Below are positions 9,151 to 16,925 of a DNA stretch of 64,000 nucleotides, piece after piece; position 1 is the stretch's first letter, and every line of letters starts with the position of its first letter. The translations under genes were made by a program, and so were the position numbers. Under the pieces are notes generated by a model, which was given only the letters and a program-made list of their open reading frames with translations, searched no databases and was not told where the DNA came from. The stretch comes from Halococcus salifodinae DSM 8989 (GTDB taxonomy: Archaea > Halobacteriota > Halobacteria > Halobacteriales > Halococcaceae): positions 10,511-74,510 of the forward strand of contig NZ_AOME01000076.1 of the NCBI RefSeq assembly GCF_000336935.1, in the 5' to 3' direction.

Positions 9151-9854
9151 ACGGCTGGCGCGCCCGGATCGGACTGATCGTCCCTTCCTCGAACACGACC
9201 GCCGAGCCGGAGCTTTCGGCAGCCACTCCGGCAGGCGTGAGCGTTCATGCCGCTCGAATGCCGCTGGAAAACGTCACTGCGGACGATCTCGATACGATGG
9301 CGGACCGTGCGATCGAGTGCGCGGAGCTTCTGAACGACGCCGCTGTCGACGTCGTCGCCTACGGGTGTACGACCGGCAGCCTGCTGCACGGACACGGCTT
9401 CGACGCCGAACTGGAAGCGACAATCGAGGCGACGGCAGACTGCCCGACGGTGGCGACTGCACTCTCGGTCGAGCGGTGTCTCGATGCGCTCGGGTGTCAG
9501 CGTATCGCCCTCGCGACACCGTACGTGAACGACCTCACACGGCGTGAAGTCGAGTATCTCGAAGCGAGCGACCGCGAGGTCGTCGCCGTCGACGGCCGGG
9601 AGATCGAGGCGAACACGGCCATCGGCTCGCTCACGGCTGAAGACGCCTACCGACAGGTCAAAGCGCTTCTCGCGGACGTCGACGAACCCGATGGCGTCTT
9701 CGTCTCGTGTACGAACTATTCATCCCTGTCGGTCGTGGAGACACTCGAAGCCGATCTCGGACTCCCGGTCGTCACCAGCAACGCAGCCACAGCGTGGGAT
9801 GCACTGCGGACAGTCGACGTCGATGCCGAAGCCGTTCCCGGTCGACGACACTGA
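9147..9854 (+). CDS. Asp/Glu racemase superfamily enzyme (maleate isomerase/hydantoin racemase-like)
   Basis: A 235-aa protein with the two-domain racemase layout: a first catalytic Cys in YGCTTGSLLHG (about residue 72) and a second in SCTNYSSL (about 190). The N-terminus IGLIVPSSNTTAEPE is typical of the maleate cis-trans isomerase/arylmalonate decarboxylase branch. As the last gene of the operon, with ATGA overlap to hyuB, it may racemise or isomerise the hyuAB substrate or product. The exact reaction is not assignable. Confidence 0.85.
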   Translation: MNGWRARIGLIVPSSNTTAEPELSAATPAGVSVHAARMPLENVTADDLDTMADRAIECAELLNDAAVDVVAYGCTTGSLLHGHGFDAELEATIEATADCPTVATALSVERCLDALGCQRIALATPYVNDLTRREVEYLEASDREVVAVDGREIEANTAIGSLTAEDAYRQVKALLADVDEPDGVFVSCTNYSSLSVVETLEADLGLPVVTSNAATAWDALRTVDVDAEAVPGRRH

Positions 9855-9872
9855 TGGGCTTGTCGTCCACTG

Positions 9873-10204
9873 TTAGACGGTCGATTCGGCACTGTCGTCG
9901 CTGTCGGCTGCCTCCTCGGACCGCCAGACGGGAACCTCGCCGCCGTAGAACTCGTCGTCGCTGGATAGTTCCGCTTTCAGCTGAGGTTCGGCTGGCTCTC
10001 GGCCGATCGATGCTCGAAGGCGCCGTCCCACTCGGAGTGTAGCTCGTCGATGCGAGTTTCGATGTCCTCTGGCGTTCAGAGAGAGCCTCTGCCTCGTTGG
10101 TGACTTCCTCGGCTTTTTGCCTCCATAACTGGCGGCGCTCGGAGAATCGCTCGATAGCGTCTTCGGTATCGAGTAGCCATGCCCGATAGTTCTCTGAGGA
10201 GAGG
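9873..10204 (-). pseudogene. Decayed gene remnant with at least two frameshifts
   Basis: On the minus strand three successive frames give continuous protein-like sequence: ENYRAWLLDTEDAIERF and KAEEVTNEAEALSER, then EDIETRIDELHSEWDGAFEH, then ELSSDDEFYGGEVPVW to a TAA at 9873-9875. The pieces abut at frameshifts near 10075 and 9980. The original protein was charged and helical, and its family is not recognised. No intact start is present on the right, where it meets the nucleotidyltransferase remnant. Confidence 0.55.
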
Positions 10205-10387
10205 ATGGCGGCGGCGGTCGCCTCGCGGTCGAACGGTGACCGATTCGACTTCGAGCAGTACGTCGAGTCGGTCGACAGCGCACGTCTGGTCGGCGACGAT
10301 CTCCGGACGATTTTCGCCGAGGGAATCTGTGTGTACGGGACCGACGAGCTGCAGTCGCTTCGCAAGGCGGTGTTCGCCGATGAGTAG
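10205..10387 (+). pseudogene. Truncated nucleotidyltransferase-like C-terminus
   Basis: A 60-aa reading frame with DRFDFEQYVESVDSARLVGD and IFAEGICVYGTDELQSLRKA resembles the C-terminal end of small haloarchaeal nucleotidyltransferase (MNT/pol-beta-like) proteins. The catalytic N-terminal half is absent, so it is most likely a remnant of a toxin-antitoxin-type nucleotidyltransferase gene. The assignment rests on memory of the family and is moderate. Confidence 0.45.
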
Positions 10388-10663
10388 CACGCAAATCGAG
10401 AGGTGACGAAATCGTTCAGTAGCATCTCGACTCCCGCAAGCGAAAGTACCGTACGAGTGGAAGGCGCGTGAGAGTGGGTCATTCGGTATAAATCTACCGC
10501 AACCGCCGATTGATTATATGGTCCGACACCGTTTCGGATGTTGTGAACCGCAAGACGGCAGGCACCGCGTTCGATAATCGAATGAAATCAAACGCACAGC
10601 CGGAGGATCGTTTAAAAGCATCCGTACGCCGTCGGCCAAATGCGGACCGTTCGAAAACCGAAT

Positions 10664-10737
10664 GGGCGCTGCAGGATTTGAACCCGCGACAATTTGGTCC
10701 GAAGCCAAACACTCTGTCCAAACTGAGCTAAGCGCCC
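10664..10737 (-). tRNA. tRNA-Arg (anticodon TCG)
   Basis: A 74-nt cloverleaf on the minus strand. The acceptor stem GGGCGCT/AGCGCCC is perfect; the anticodon stem TTTGG/CCAAA encloses the loop CTTCGGA, giving anticodon TCG; the T-arm is GCGGG-TTCAAAT-CCTGC. CCA is not encoded. There is no intron. The remnants at 9.87-10.39 kb lie on its 3-prime side. Confidence 0.95.
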
Positions 10738-10763
10738 TCGACCGTCGGTACAGGCGAGCCGCA

Positions 10764-10770
10764 GTTAAAC
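10764..10770 (-). promoter_or_regulatory. TATA-like element for tRNA-Arg
   Basis: GTTTAAC on the minus strand is centred about 27-30 bp upstream of the mature tRNA 5-prime end, the usual archaeal spacing. Confidence 0.45.
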
Positions 10771-10793
10771 CCCGCGATCGACGCGTTCCGCGC

Positions 10794-10802
10794 CCTTTAT
10801 TC
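10794..10802 (+). promoter_or_regulatory. TATA box of UbiA-family prenyltransferase gene
   Basis: CTTTATTC is centred about 28 bp before ATG 10826, consistent with a leaderless transcript. Confidence 0.5.
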
Positions 10803-10825
10803 GCCAGCCCCCGGGAGTCGCAGAT

Positions 10826-11665
10826 ATGACTGGCGAGCGCGCCCGTGGCTTGTTCGAACTCACGCGCCCGATCAACGCGGTCGCTGCGGGCGCGCTGACG
10901 TTCATCGGTGCGTTCGTCGTCGGTGGGCTGGATCGACCTGCGATGGTGGCCGCGGCGGCAGGTGCGACCGTCCTCGCCGTGGCCGCGGGCAACACGATGA
11001 ACGACTACTTCGACCGCGAGATCGACCGGATCAACCAGCCCGATCGGGCGATCCCGCGCGGTGCGGTCACGCCGCGCGAGGCACTCGTCTCCAGTCTCGT
11101 GCTGTTCGCCGGCGCAGTCGCACTTTCACTCTTTCTTCCCCTGCTCGCGGTCGCGATCGCGGTCGTGAACCTCCTCGCGCTCGTCGCCTACACGGAGCTG
11201 TTCAAGGGGCTACCGGGCGTCGGCAACGCCGTCGTCGGCTATCTCGGCGGGAGCACGTTTCTGTTCGGTGCGGCGGCGGTCGGACGGGTCACGGCTGCGG
11301 TCGTCGTGCTGTTCGCGCTGGCGGCGCTCTCGACGGTAGCCCGCGAGATCGTGAAGGATGTCGAGGACCTCGCCGGCGATCGCGAAGAAGGGCTGAAAAC
11401 CCTCCCGATCGCCGTCGGCGAGCGTACTGCGCTCTGGCTCGCGGTCGGGCTGCTCGCGGTCGCGCTTGCCGCCAGCCCGCTGCCGTACGTCCAGGGGACG
11501 TTCGGCTGGCCGTATCTCGTCGTGGTCGCGCTCGCGGATCTCGCCATGATCTACGCCGCAGTCGAGAGCTTCGCCGATCCGACCGCCGGCCAGGAGCATC
11601 TGAGCTACGCGATGTTCCTCGCTGCCGCCGCGTTCGTCGTCGGCCGGGTCGCGGTCGCACTCTGA
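10826..11665 (+). CDS. Digeranylgeranylglyceryl phosphate synthase (UbiA family)
   Basis: A 279-aa membrane prenyltransferase that adds the second geranylgeranyl chain in archaeal ether-lipid synthesis. The first Asp-rich motif is NTMNDYFDREIDR (about 70-82) and the second is DVEDLAGDREEG (about 181-192). About eight hydrophobic helices are visible, and the N-terminus LFELTRPINAV is typical of archaeal GGGP-using UbiA enzymes. Length is normal for the family. The TATA spacing supports this start. It could in principle be another UbiA enzyme, but the motif pattern favours the lipid enzyme. Confidence 0.87.
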   Translation: MTGERARGLFELTRPINAVAAGALTFIGAFVVGGLDRPAMVAAAAGATVLAVAAGNTMNDYFDREIDRINQPDRAIPRGAVTPREALVSSLVLFAGAVALSLFLPLLAVAIAVVNLLALVAYTELFKGLPGVGNAVVGYLGGSTFLFGAAAVGRVTAAVVVLFALAALSTVAREIVKDVEDLAGDREEGLKTLPIAVGERTALWLAVGLLAVALAASPLPYVQGTFGWPYLVVVALADLAMIYAAVESFADPTAGQEHLSYAMFLAAAAFVVGRVAVAL

Positions 11666-11729
11666 ATCGGCCACAGCCACGACCCCGATCGGCGGTGCGT
11701 TTTTGTCCGCGGATCGCCTCCGAACGGGT

Positions 11730-12137
11730 ATGCCAGTGACTGACGACGACGAACTCCGCGAGATCCTGGGTCTGGAAACGGTGGCTGTCGTCGGGTGTTC
11801 GTCCACACCGGGTAAGGACGCCCACGAGATCCCGCGCTACCTCCGCGAACACGGCTACGACGTCATCCCGATCAACCCCTACGCCGACGAAATCTTCGGG
11901 CGCGAGCCCGCCGACTCGCTCGCTGACGTCGACGAAGCGATCGACATCGTCGACGTGTTCCGTCCGAGCGACGAGGTGAGCGGGATCGTCGATAGCGCGC
12001 TCGATCGCGACGATGCACCCGTCATCTGGACGCAGCTCGGGATCCGCGACCCGGAAGCGACCGATCGGGCCGAGGATTCGGGTCGGCAGGTCGTCGAGGA
12101 CAAATGCATAAAAGTCGAACACGGGCGGCTCTGTTGA
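11730..12137 (+). CDS. CoA-binding domain protein (YccU-like)
   Basis: A 135-aa single-domain Rossmann protein with VAVVGCSSTPGKDAHEIPRY near the N-terminus and a conserved IDIVDVFRPSDEV, as in the succinyl-CoA-synthetase-type CoA-binding family. The catalytic partner domains of acyl-CoA synthetases are absent, so it is the stand-alone form whose function is unknown. ATG 11730 is preferred over an upstream in-frame start because the domain begins directly after it. Confidence 0.85.
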   Translation: MPVTDDDELREILGLETVAVVGCSSTPGKDAHEIPRYLREHGYDVIPINPYADEIFGREPADSLADVDEAIDIVDVFRPSDEVSGIVDSALDRDDAPVIWTQLGIRDPEATDRAEDSGRQVVEDKCIKVEHGRLC

Positions 12138-12173
12138 GGCGACGACCCGGCTTCGGGTGACGATCGAGCCGAC

Positions 12174-12581
12174 TTATCGGTTGGCTCCGGCGGTCCCCTC
12201 CGCCCCGCTTCGGTCCGTCTCTGTTTCGTCTGTTCCGGTCTCGTTCACCTCGACTCCGCCCGTTCCGGCGTTGTCCGCGTCGGCCCCCTCTTCGCTCGAG
12301 ATATCGGCGTTCGCGTCGGCTGCGTGGTCGGGCTCGGCCTCTCTGATCGTCGCTTCGGCGACCTGCTCGTCGATATCGATCCCCTGCTCCTCGGCGAGCG
12401 CGTCGAGGATCGCCCGCTGTTCGTCGAGATCGCGTTCGATGCGTTCGACTCGGTTGCTCGTGGCCTCGACGTGAGTCTTGACTTCGTTGACCTGGGTTCT
12501 GAGTTCGTCGACTTTCGTGTACAGCTTTTCGGCCATCTCCGTCACCGTCTGGAGCTTCTTGGCCGTGGTTCCGAGTCCCAT
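12174..12581 (-). CDS. Haloarchaeal coiled-coil protein (DUF5798-like)
   Basis: A 135-aa protein. Residues 1-75 form a predicted coiled coil (TEMAEKLYTKVDELRTQVNE and ERIERDLDEQRAILDALAEE), followed by an acidic disordered tail rich in Asp, Glu, Thr and Gly. The N-terminus MGLGTTAKKLQTV matches a conserved haloarchaeal family I recall as DUF5798, of unknown function. It converges on the CoA-binding gene with a short spacer. Confidence 0.7.
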   Translation of the reverse strand: MGLGTTAKKLQTVTEMAEKLYTKVDELRTQVNEVKTHVEATSNRVERIERDLDEQRAILDALAEEQGIDIDEQVAEATIREAEPDHAADANADISSEEGADADNAGTGGVEVNETGTDETETDRSGAEGTAGANR

Positions 12582-12683
12582 ATCCGGTCACTGGGGACGG
12601 AGCTACGTGGCTTTTGTGCTCGACAGCAGTCACGGAGGCCCGTCGAACGCGGCGATTAAGACGCCGCCGTTCGGAGCCGTGGT

Positions 12684-13097
12684 ATGGACGGTACGCGGTC
12701 CGCCCCGCTGGTCGGCATCGTCGGCTGCCTCGCCGTGCTCGCCGCGCTCGTCGCCCCCTATCTCGTCGCTGACGCCGGGGCGGTCGGCGTCTACTACGAC
12801 GCTGGCACCGGGCCGACCCCGCTCCTCGTCGGCCTGTTCGCTGCCGTCACGGTCATCGCCCTCGCTGCGGGGCGCGCGGACCGAACCGATCCGGCGACCG
12901 CCGCCGGTGTCGCGCTGGTCTTTGGCGTCTGTATCGCGGCGCTCGCGCTCGTGTGGGCCGTGACGGTCCCTGACGCGATCGTCTTCCAGCTCTCGCGGAC
13001 CGATCTCGTCTCGTTCCATCGATGGGTGCTCGCCGCGGTCTCGCTCGCCGTTCCGATCGGTAGCGCGTGGTACACCCGTGCACTCGGGCTGGTGTAG
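12684..13097 (+). CDS. Small haloarchaeal membrane protein
   Basis: A 137-aa protein with four hydrophobic helices (about 9-30, 46-62, 73-95 and 110-130) and no recognisable catalytic motif. It is divergent from the coiled-coil gene. I do not recognise a characterised family; short membrane proteins of this layout are common in haloarchaea. Confidence 0.65.
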   Translation: MDGTRSAPLVGIVGCLAVLAALVAPYLVADAGAVGVYYDAGTGPTPLLVGLFAAVTVIALAAGRADRTDPATAAGVALVFGVCIAALALVWAVTVPDAIVFQLSRTDLVSFHRWVLAAVSLAVPIGSAWYTRALGLV

Positions 13098-13410
13098 TTC
13101 GGCTTGGCGGTGCGGTTGCGGGGCGGGCCTGGCGTCTCGACGAGCACGGCGAGTCGAGGCTCAGGAGAGCAACGCTCTCCTGGCGGATGAAGGGCGAGAC
13201 GCGACCGCAGGGAGTGTCGAGGGCTTCGGGCGTGCGGTTGCGGTCGTGGGACGGTTGCGGTCGTGGGACGGTTGCGGTCGTGGGGCGGTCGGCAAGCGAT
13301 CGTCCCGCGAGCGAACGCAGTGAGCGAGCGTGGTTCGAGACGGATTCGCCGTCTCGTCATCGCGAAAGACGCTTCGCGTCTTTCGAGCGACAGCAAAAGG
13401 TGGAGGTAGG
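13098..13410 (+). repeat. GC-rich intergenic repeat region with hairpins and 17-bp tandem repeats
   Basis: No gene is visible. The stretch holds a copy of a repeat family (CCTGGCGGATGAAGGGCGAG at 13179-13198, GAGGGCTTCGGGCGTGCGG near 13221), and a 17-bp unit GTTGCGGTCGTGGGACG repeated about three times at 13238-13290. Three perfect hairpins are present: 13163-13181 (AAC loop), 13336-13356 (5-nt loop) and 13363-13385 (10-bp stem, TTC loop). The related copies are at 13.8-13.9 kb (inverted) and 57.2-57.6 kb. Confidence 0.65.
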
Positions 13411-13421
13411 GTCCGAAAAGT

Positions 13422-13428
13422 CCTTATG
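13422..13428 (+). promoter_or_regulatory. TATA-like box of 7S RNA gene
   Basis: CCTTATG is centred about 27 bp upstream of the predicted RNA 5-prime end at 13452. Confidence 0.45.
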
Positions 13429-13451
13429 GGCGAGCAGGCAAGGATGAAACC

Positions 13452-13760
13452 GGACTAGGCCGGGCAGTTAGGCCCTGCTCGTTACCCGCGATACGGTCTT
13501 CAGCGGGGGCCGAACCCCGGGTGCGTCCGTGCCGACCGGCACGGGCCTCGCAAGCCAACATGGAAGCCTCGTCCGTCGGGGGCGGCGGTCCACGGCACCT
13601 CGTCCGCAGGGACGACTCGCCGTGGTTAACCGGCGGCAGTCCGTCAGGCACGGAAGTGAGCAGCGGACCGCCGGACAGCCGTCGCTCGCCGGGTCGCGGG
13701 GTGGAGAAGGCGCGCGGGTCTCCCCGTGCCGGAACGCCGGGCAATCCCGGGCCGTCCGAT
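13452..13760 (+). ncRNA. ffs: 7S (SRP) RNA
   Basis: About 309 nt, GC-rich and highly base-paired. The signature is helix 8, GTCAGGCACGGAAGTGAGCA at 13643-13662, the SRP54-binding loop shared by SRP RNAs. The ends pair: GGACTAGGCC at the 5-prime side against GGGCCGTCC near 13749-13757, closing helix 1/5. It is the RNA core of the signal recognition particle that targets membrane proteins. The ends are set by pairing and are accurate to a few bases only. Confidence 0.88.
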
Positions 13761-13794
13761 CTACTACTTCATCAATCACATCTGTTAGCTTAGT

Positions 13795-13920
13795 CGCTTC
13801 GCTGGCGTTCGCAGTACGGTTACTCGTGCCGACCGCCCCGCAACCGCACTGCCGAAGCCCTCGGCCACTCACTCCGTTCGGACCTCGCCCTTCATCCACC
13901 AGGAGAATGGGACACCAGAA
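13795..13920 (-). repeat. Inverted copy of the intergenic repeat family
   Basis: Read on the minus strand, 13920 down to 13795 contains TCTCCTGGTGGATGAAGGGC, then GAACGGAGTGAG, GAGGGCTTCGGCAGTGCGG and TTGCGGGGCGGTCGG, in the same order as the copies at 13.1 and 57.2 kb. The 7S RNA gene therefore sits between two oppositely oriented copies. The rest of 13760-14063 shows no gene. Confidence 0.6.
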
Positions 13921-14063
13921 TCGCACTGCTCTATCGTTCGAAACCTGCACAGCGTGAAGCTTGGGAGGGCTACCGAACGCGTCCTTCATGCGAAAATAGA
14001 CAACTGGACAACTAAAAGTCGTTTCAGCGAATCGTTTTGTGGGTGTGCCAGCAACACACGTAC

Positions 14064-15809
14064 ATGGCGGTCGAAGACACGGAGTACGTTCAGGTCGCAT
14101 CGCTGTCGGATCTCGAAGACGAGGGCCGGCAGGTCGTGAGTAGCGACGGCCGACCCATCGCACTCTTTCACCACGAGGGCGAGGTCTACGCCGTCGACAA
14201 CCGGTGTCCGCACATGGGATTTCCGCTCACTCGCGGCACCGTCGAGGACGGCATCCTCACCTGTCACTGGCACCACGCGCGCTTCGAACTGGAGGAGGGC
14301 GACACGTTCGATCTGTTCGCCGACGATGTCCAGACTTTCCCGACCGAGATCGACGACGGCGAGGTGTATCTCGATCCCGATCCCGAACCCGACGTGCCGC
14401 CCGCGACCCGACGACGCAATCGCCTCGCCGACGGCCTCCAGGAGAACATCTCGCTCGTGATGGCGAAGTCGGTTATCGGCCTTGACGAGGAGGACGAGGG
14501 GTTCTACACGCCACTCGAAACAGCAGTCAACTTCGGCACCAGGTATCGAGCGATGGGGTGGGGGCGCGGTCTCACCACGCTCGGCTGCATGGCGAACCTC
14601 CACGAGCACGTCGGCGGCCGGGACAAGCGCCGCGCGATGTTTATGGGTGTTCGCGAGGTCGCCGACGACTCCGCCGGCGAGCCGCCCCGCTTCCAGCAGT
14701 ACGCCTTCGACAACCAGGACCTCTCGAAGTCCCGGCTCAAGTCGTGGTTCCGGAACACCTGCGAGGTGCGCGACACCGACGGCGCGGAGCGGTGTCTGCT
14801 CACCGCGATCGACTCTCTCCCGCCCAAGGACGTCGCGGAGATCGTCTTCGCCGCCGCGACCGACCATCGGTACATGAACACCGGCCACACGCTGGATTTC
14901 ATCAATACGGCACTCGAAACTACGGAGCGTCTCGGGTGGGACGAGCACGCCGAGAGCGCGCTCGCCGCGACGGTCGCCCAGATCACCGACGCCACCCGCT
15001 CGGAAGAACTCTCGTCGTGGCGACAGCCCGTCGACATCGCCAGTCTCTGCGCCGACGCGAACGATCTCCTGCCAGACTTGGTGGCGGCCGGTGAGGGGAA
15101 AGACTGGGAGCGACCAGAGGGGTTCGTCGAGACGCTGCTCTCGGAGGACGCTGAGGCGATCATCGACGCGCTGACCGACGCGATCAAGGAGGGGGCGACG
15201 ACGAGCCAGCTCGCGGACGCAGTCGCGCGCGCGGCCACGCGACGGGTGTTGTGGTTCGCCACGAACAACGAGTTCAACGACTGGAACACCGTCCACCACA
15301 CGTTCACCTACGCGAACGCGGTCCACCGCGCGACCCGAAAGACCGACGCGACCGAACTCTATCGGGCGTGTTTCGACGGTGCCATGTCGGTCTACCTCGA
15401 TCGATTCCTCAACTCGCCGCGTGCGCCGGTGCCCGATCCGGGCGAGTCCGACCGCGCACCCGACGAAATCCGCGCCGACCTGCTCGACGCGTTCGACGAA
15501 CAGGGCCAGGTCAATCAGGCCGCGGCGCTCGTGAGCGAACACTTCGACGCCAGCGGCGATCCTGACGACCTCAAGCGTACCCTCGGCCGGGGGCTGCTCC
15601 GCGAGGACGCGAACTTCCACACTCTCCAGAACGTGGAGGGAGCCTTCGGCCGGTTCGGGGTCGTTGACGAGGAGAACGAACAGCGAACGGCGCTGATGGC
15701 GTGTGCGCGATACATGGCCGCACACTTCCCGACGCGGCGCTCGGCCGAACAGACGTTCTCGATCGCGACCAGACTCCACCGCGGCGAGCGCCTCCACGAA
15801 GTGGAGTAG
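14064..15809 (+). CDS. Rieske [2Fe-2S] protein with large uncharacterised C-terminal domain
   Basis: A 581-aa protein. Residues 8-115 are a complete Rieske domain with ligands C48, H50, C67 and H70 (CPHMGF and CHWHHARF). The following 450 residues match no family I can name and are mostly helical. They carry several conserved-looking His clusters, such as TDHRYMNTGHTLDF and NTVHHTFTYANAVH, which could bind metal or haem. The frame starts 27 bases further up, but ATG 14064 begins the usual Rieske N-terminus. The electron acceptor and reaction are unknown. No signal peptide or membrane segment is visible, so it should be cytosolic. Confidence 0.82.
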   Translation: MAVEDTEYVQVASLSDLEDEGRQVVSSDGRPIALFHHEGEVYAVDNRCPHMGFPLTRGTVEDGILTCHWHHARFELEEGDTFDLFADDVQTFPTEIDDGEVYLDPDPEPDVPPATRRRNRLADGLQENISLVMAKSVIGLDEEDEGFYTPLETAVNFGTRYRAMGWGRGLTTLGCMANLHEHVGGRDKRRAMFMGVREVADDSAGEPPRFQQYAFDNQDLSKSRLKSWFRNTCEVRDTDGAERCLLTAIDSLPPKDVAEIVFAAATDHRYMNTGHTLDFINTALETTERLGWDEHAESALAATVAQITDATRSEELSSWRQPVDIASLCADANDLLPDLVAAGEGKDWERPEGFVETLLSEDAEAIIDALTDAIKEGATTSQLADAVARAATRRVLWFATNNEFNDWNTVHHTFTYANAVHRATRKTDATELYRACFDGAMSVYLDRFLNSPRAPVPDPGESDRAPDEIRADLLDAFDEQGQVNQAAALVSEHFDASGDPDDLKRTLGRGLLREDANFHTLQNVEGAFGRFGVVDEENEQRTALMACARYMAAHFPTRRSAEQTFSIATRLHRGERLHEVE

Positions 15810-15837
15810 CCGCTGTCGGTCAAGAATCTGCTATGTT

Positions 15838-15973
15838 TTGACGGTGGCGCGCGGGAGGGCGTCGAAGACGCCCGACTCGCGCGAGGAATGAGCGAAGCGA
15901 GGGCCGCCAAGCGAACGGGGAGCAAAGCGACCCGTGAGCGAAACGAGCGAGCGCACCCGATGAAGTAAAAAGT
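15838..15973. repeat. Hairpin-rich intergenic spacer
   Basis: Contains a perfect 7-bp hairpin GGGCGTC-GAA-GACGCCC (15857-15873), then GAGCGAAGCGAG and GTGAGCGAAACGAGCGAG motifs of the kind seen in the other intergenic repeats of this window. It lies between convergent genes, so it could also serve in termination. Confidence 0.5.
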
Positions 15974-15979
15974 AGGCGG

Positions 15980-16567
15980 TTATCCAGGCAGGAAGACGTT
16001 GAGCACCGCGACGACGACGCCAGCGAGCCCCATCCGAATGCCGGCGACATACCACCGCTGTCGGGAGATCGAGGCCATGTACGCGCCGAAGGTGAACAGG
16101 ATACCGACCGCCATGGCGACCGAGGCCAGCGTGGCCTGAAACAGCGTGAACACCGATCCCTCGAACAGGAACGGGGTAAGCGGCACCACGAGCCCGAGCA
16201 GCGGTCCCAGGCCGCTCATGAGTGCGTTGACGACCTGGTCGCTCATTTTGTCACGCTCGACCTGTGTGTCACTCAGGTCGGTGAGCATCGCCTCTTCGGT
16301 TTCCTGAATCTCGGCGCGCATCTCCGCACGCTCGATCTCCCAGACGCTCCACACGCCCGATGTGGTGAGACCGACGGCCGCACCGAGCCCGAGGCTGATG
16401 ACGGTGAGCCCGTCGTCGATCCCCGAGAGATACGCGCCGACCGTGACCCCGACGCCGGTGAGCGCGCCGTCGAACCCGTTCGAGACGAAATACCGCCGGG
16501 CGATCGGACCGATCATGTCGGTCCCGATCCGCTCTACCAGCGACTCCGGGTCCGATTCCGCACTCAT
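15980..16567 (-). CDS. VIT1/CCC1-family membrane transporter
   Basis: A 195-aa protein with about five membrane segments. An N-terminal GFDGALTGVGVTVGAYLSG resembles the first helix of VIT1/CCC1 iron/manganese transporters, and a hydrophilic EIERAEMRAEIQETEEAM stretch matches the cytoplasmic metal-binding helical segment. Its start overlaps the stop of the DUF211 gene by one base (TGATG), so the two form an operon. Confidence 0.75.
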   Translation of the reverse strand: MSAESDPESLVERIGTDMIGPIARRYFVSNGFDGALTGVGVTVGAYLSGIDDGLTVISLGLGAAVGLTTSGVWSVWEIERAEMRAEIQETEEAMLTDLSDTQVERDKMSDQVVNALMSGLGPLLGLVVPLTPFLFEGSVFTLFQATLASVAMAVGILFTFGAYMASISRQRWYVAGIRMGLAGVVVAVLNVFLPG

Positions 16568-16854
16568 CAGTCCTGAGGCGTCGGCATCTCGTCGACGATA
16601 CGGTCCCCGCAGGCGACCTGATCGACCGAGTGGACCGTCGCGCCCGTGTCCTCGATCACCCCGGTCACGGTGTCGTAATCGATGTCCTCGCCCTCGATGG
16701 TGAACTTGATGTTACGAACCTCCTCGTCCATCTCGATGAGAATGGCGTTCACGCCGTCGACGCCGTCGGTCTCGGCGATCTCCTGGGCGACCGAGAGCAT
16801 CGTCGGTTCATGCGGCTTGAGAACGTCCAGCACTAGCTGGCGAATCATAGCCAT
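16567..16854 (-). CDS. DUF211 family protein
   Basis: A 95-aa ferredoxin-like-fold protein with IRQLVLDVLKPHEP at the N-terminus and the DUF211 core NAILIEMDEEVRNIKFTIEG. Function is unknown; it is translationally coupled to the VIT1/CCC1-like transporter downstream, so a role in that transport process is possible. Confidence 0.85.
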   Translation of the reverse strand: MAMIRQLVLDVLKPHEPTMLSVAQEIAETDGVDGVNAILIEMDEEVRNIKFTIEGEDIDYDTVTGVIEDTGATVHSVDQVACGDRIVDEMPTPQD

Positions 16855-16925
16855 ACGTTCACAATACGGGGCCGCTATGATAAGGATGTACTGGTGGAGC
16901 TATGCTCTCGCTGGGGGGCTCCGGG

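Noticed and set aside
13521-13957. Open frames across the 7S RNA region
   Set aside because: They overlap a structured RNA with the SRP helix 8 motif and have no conserved protein features.
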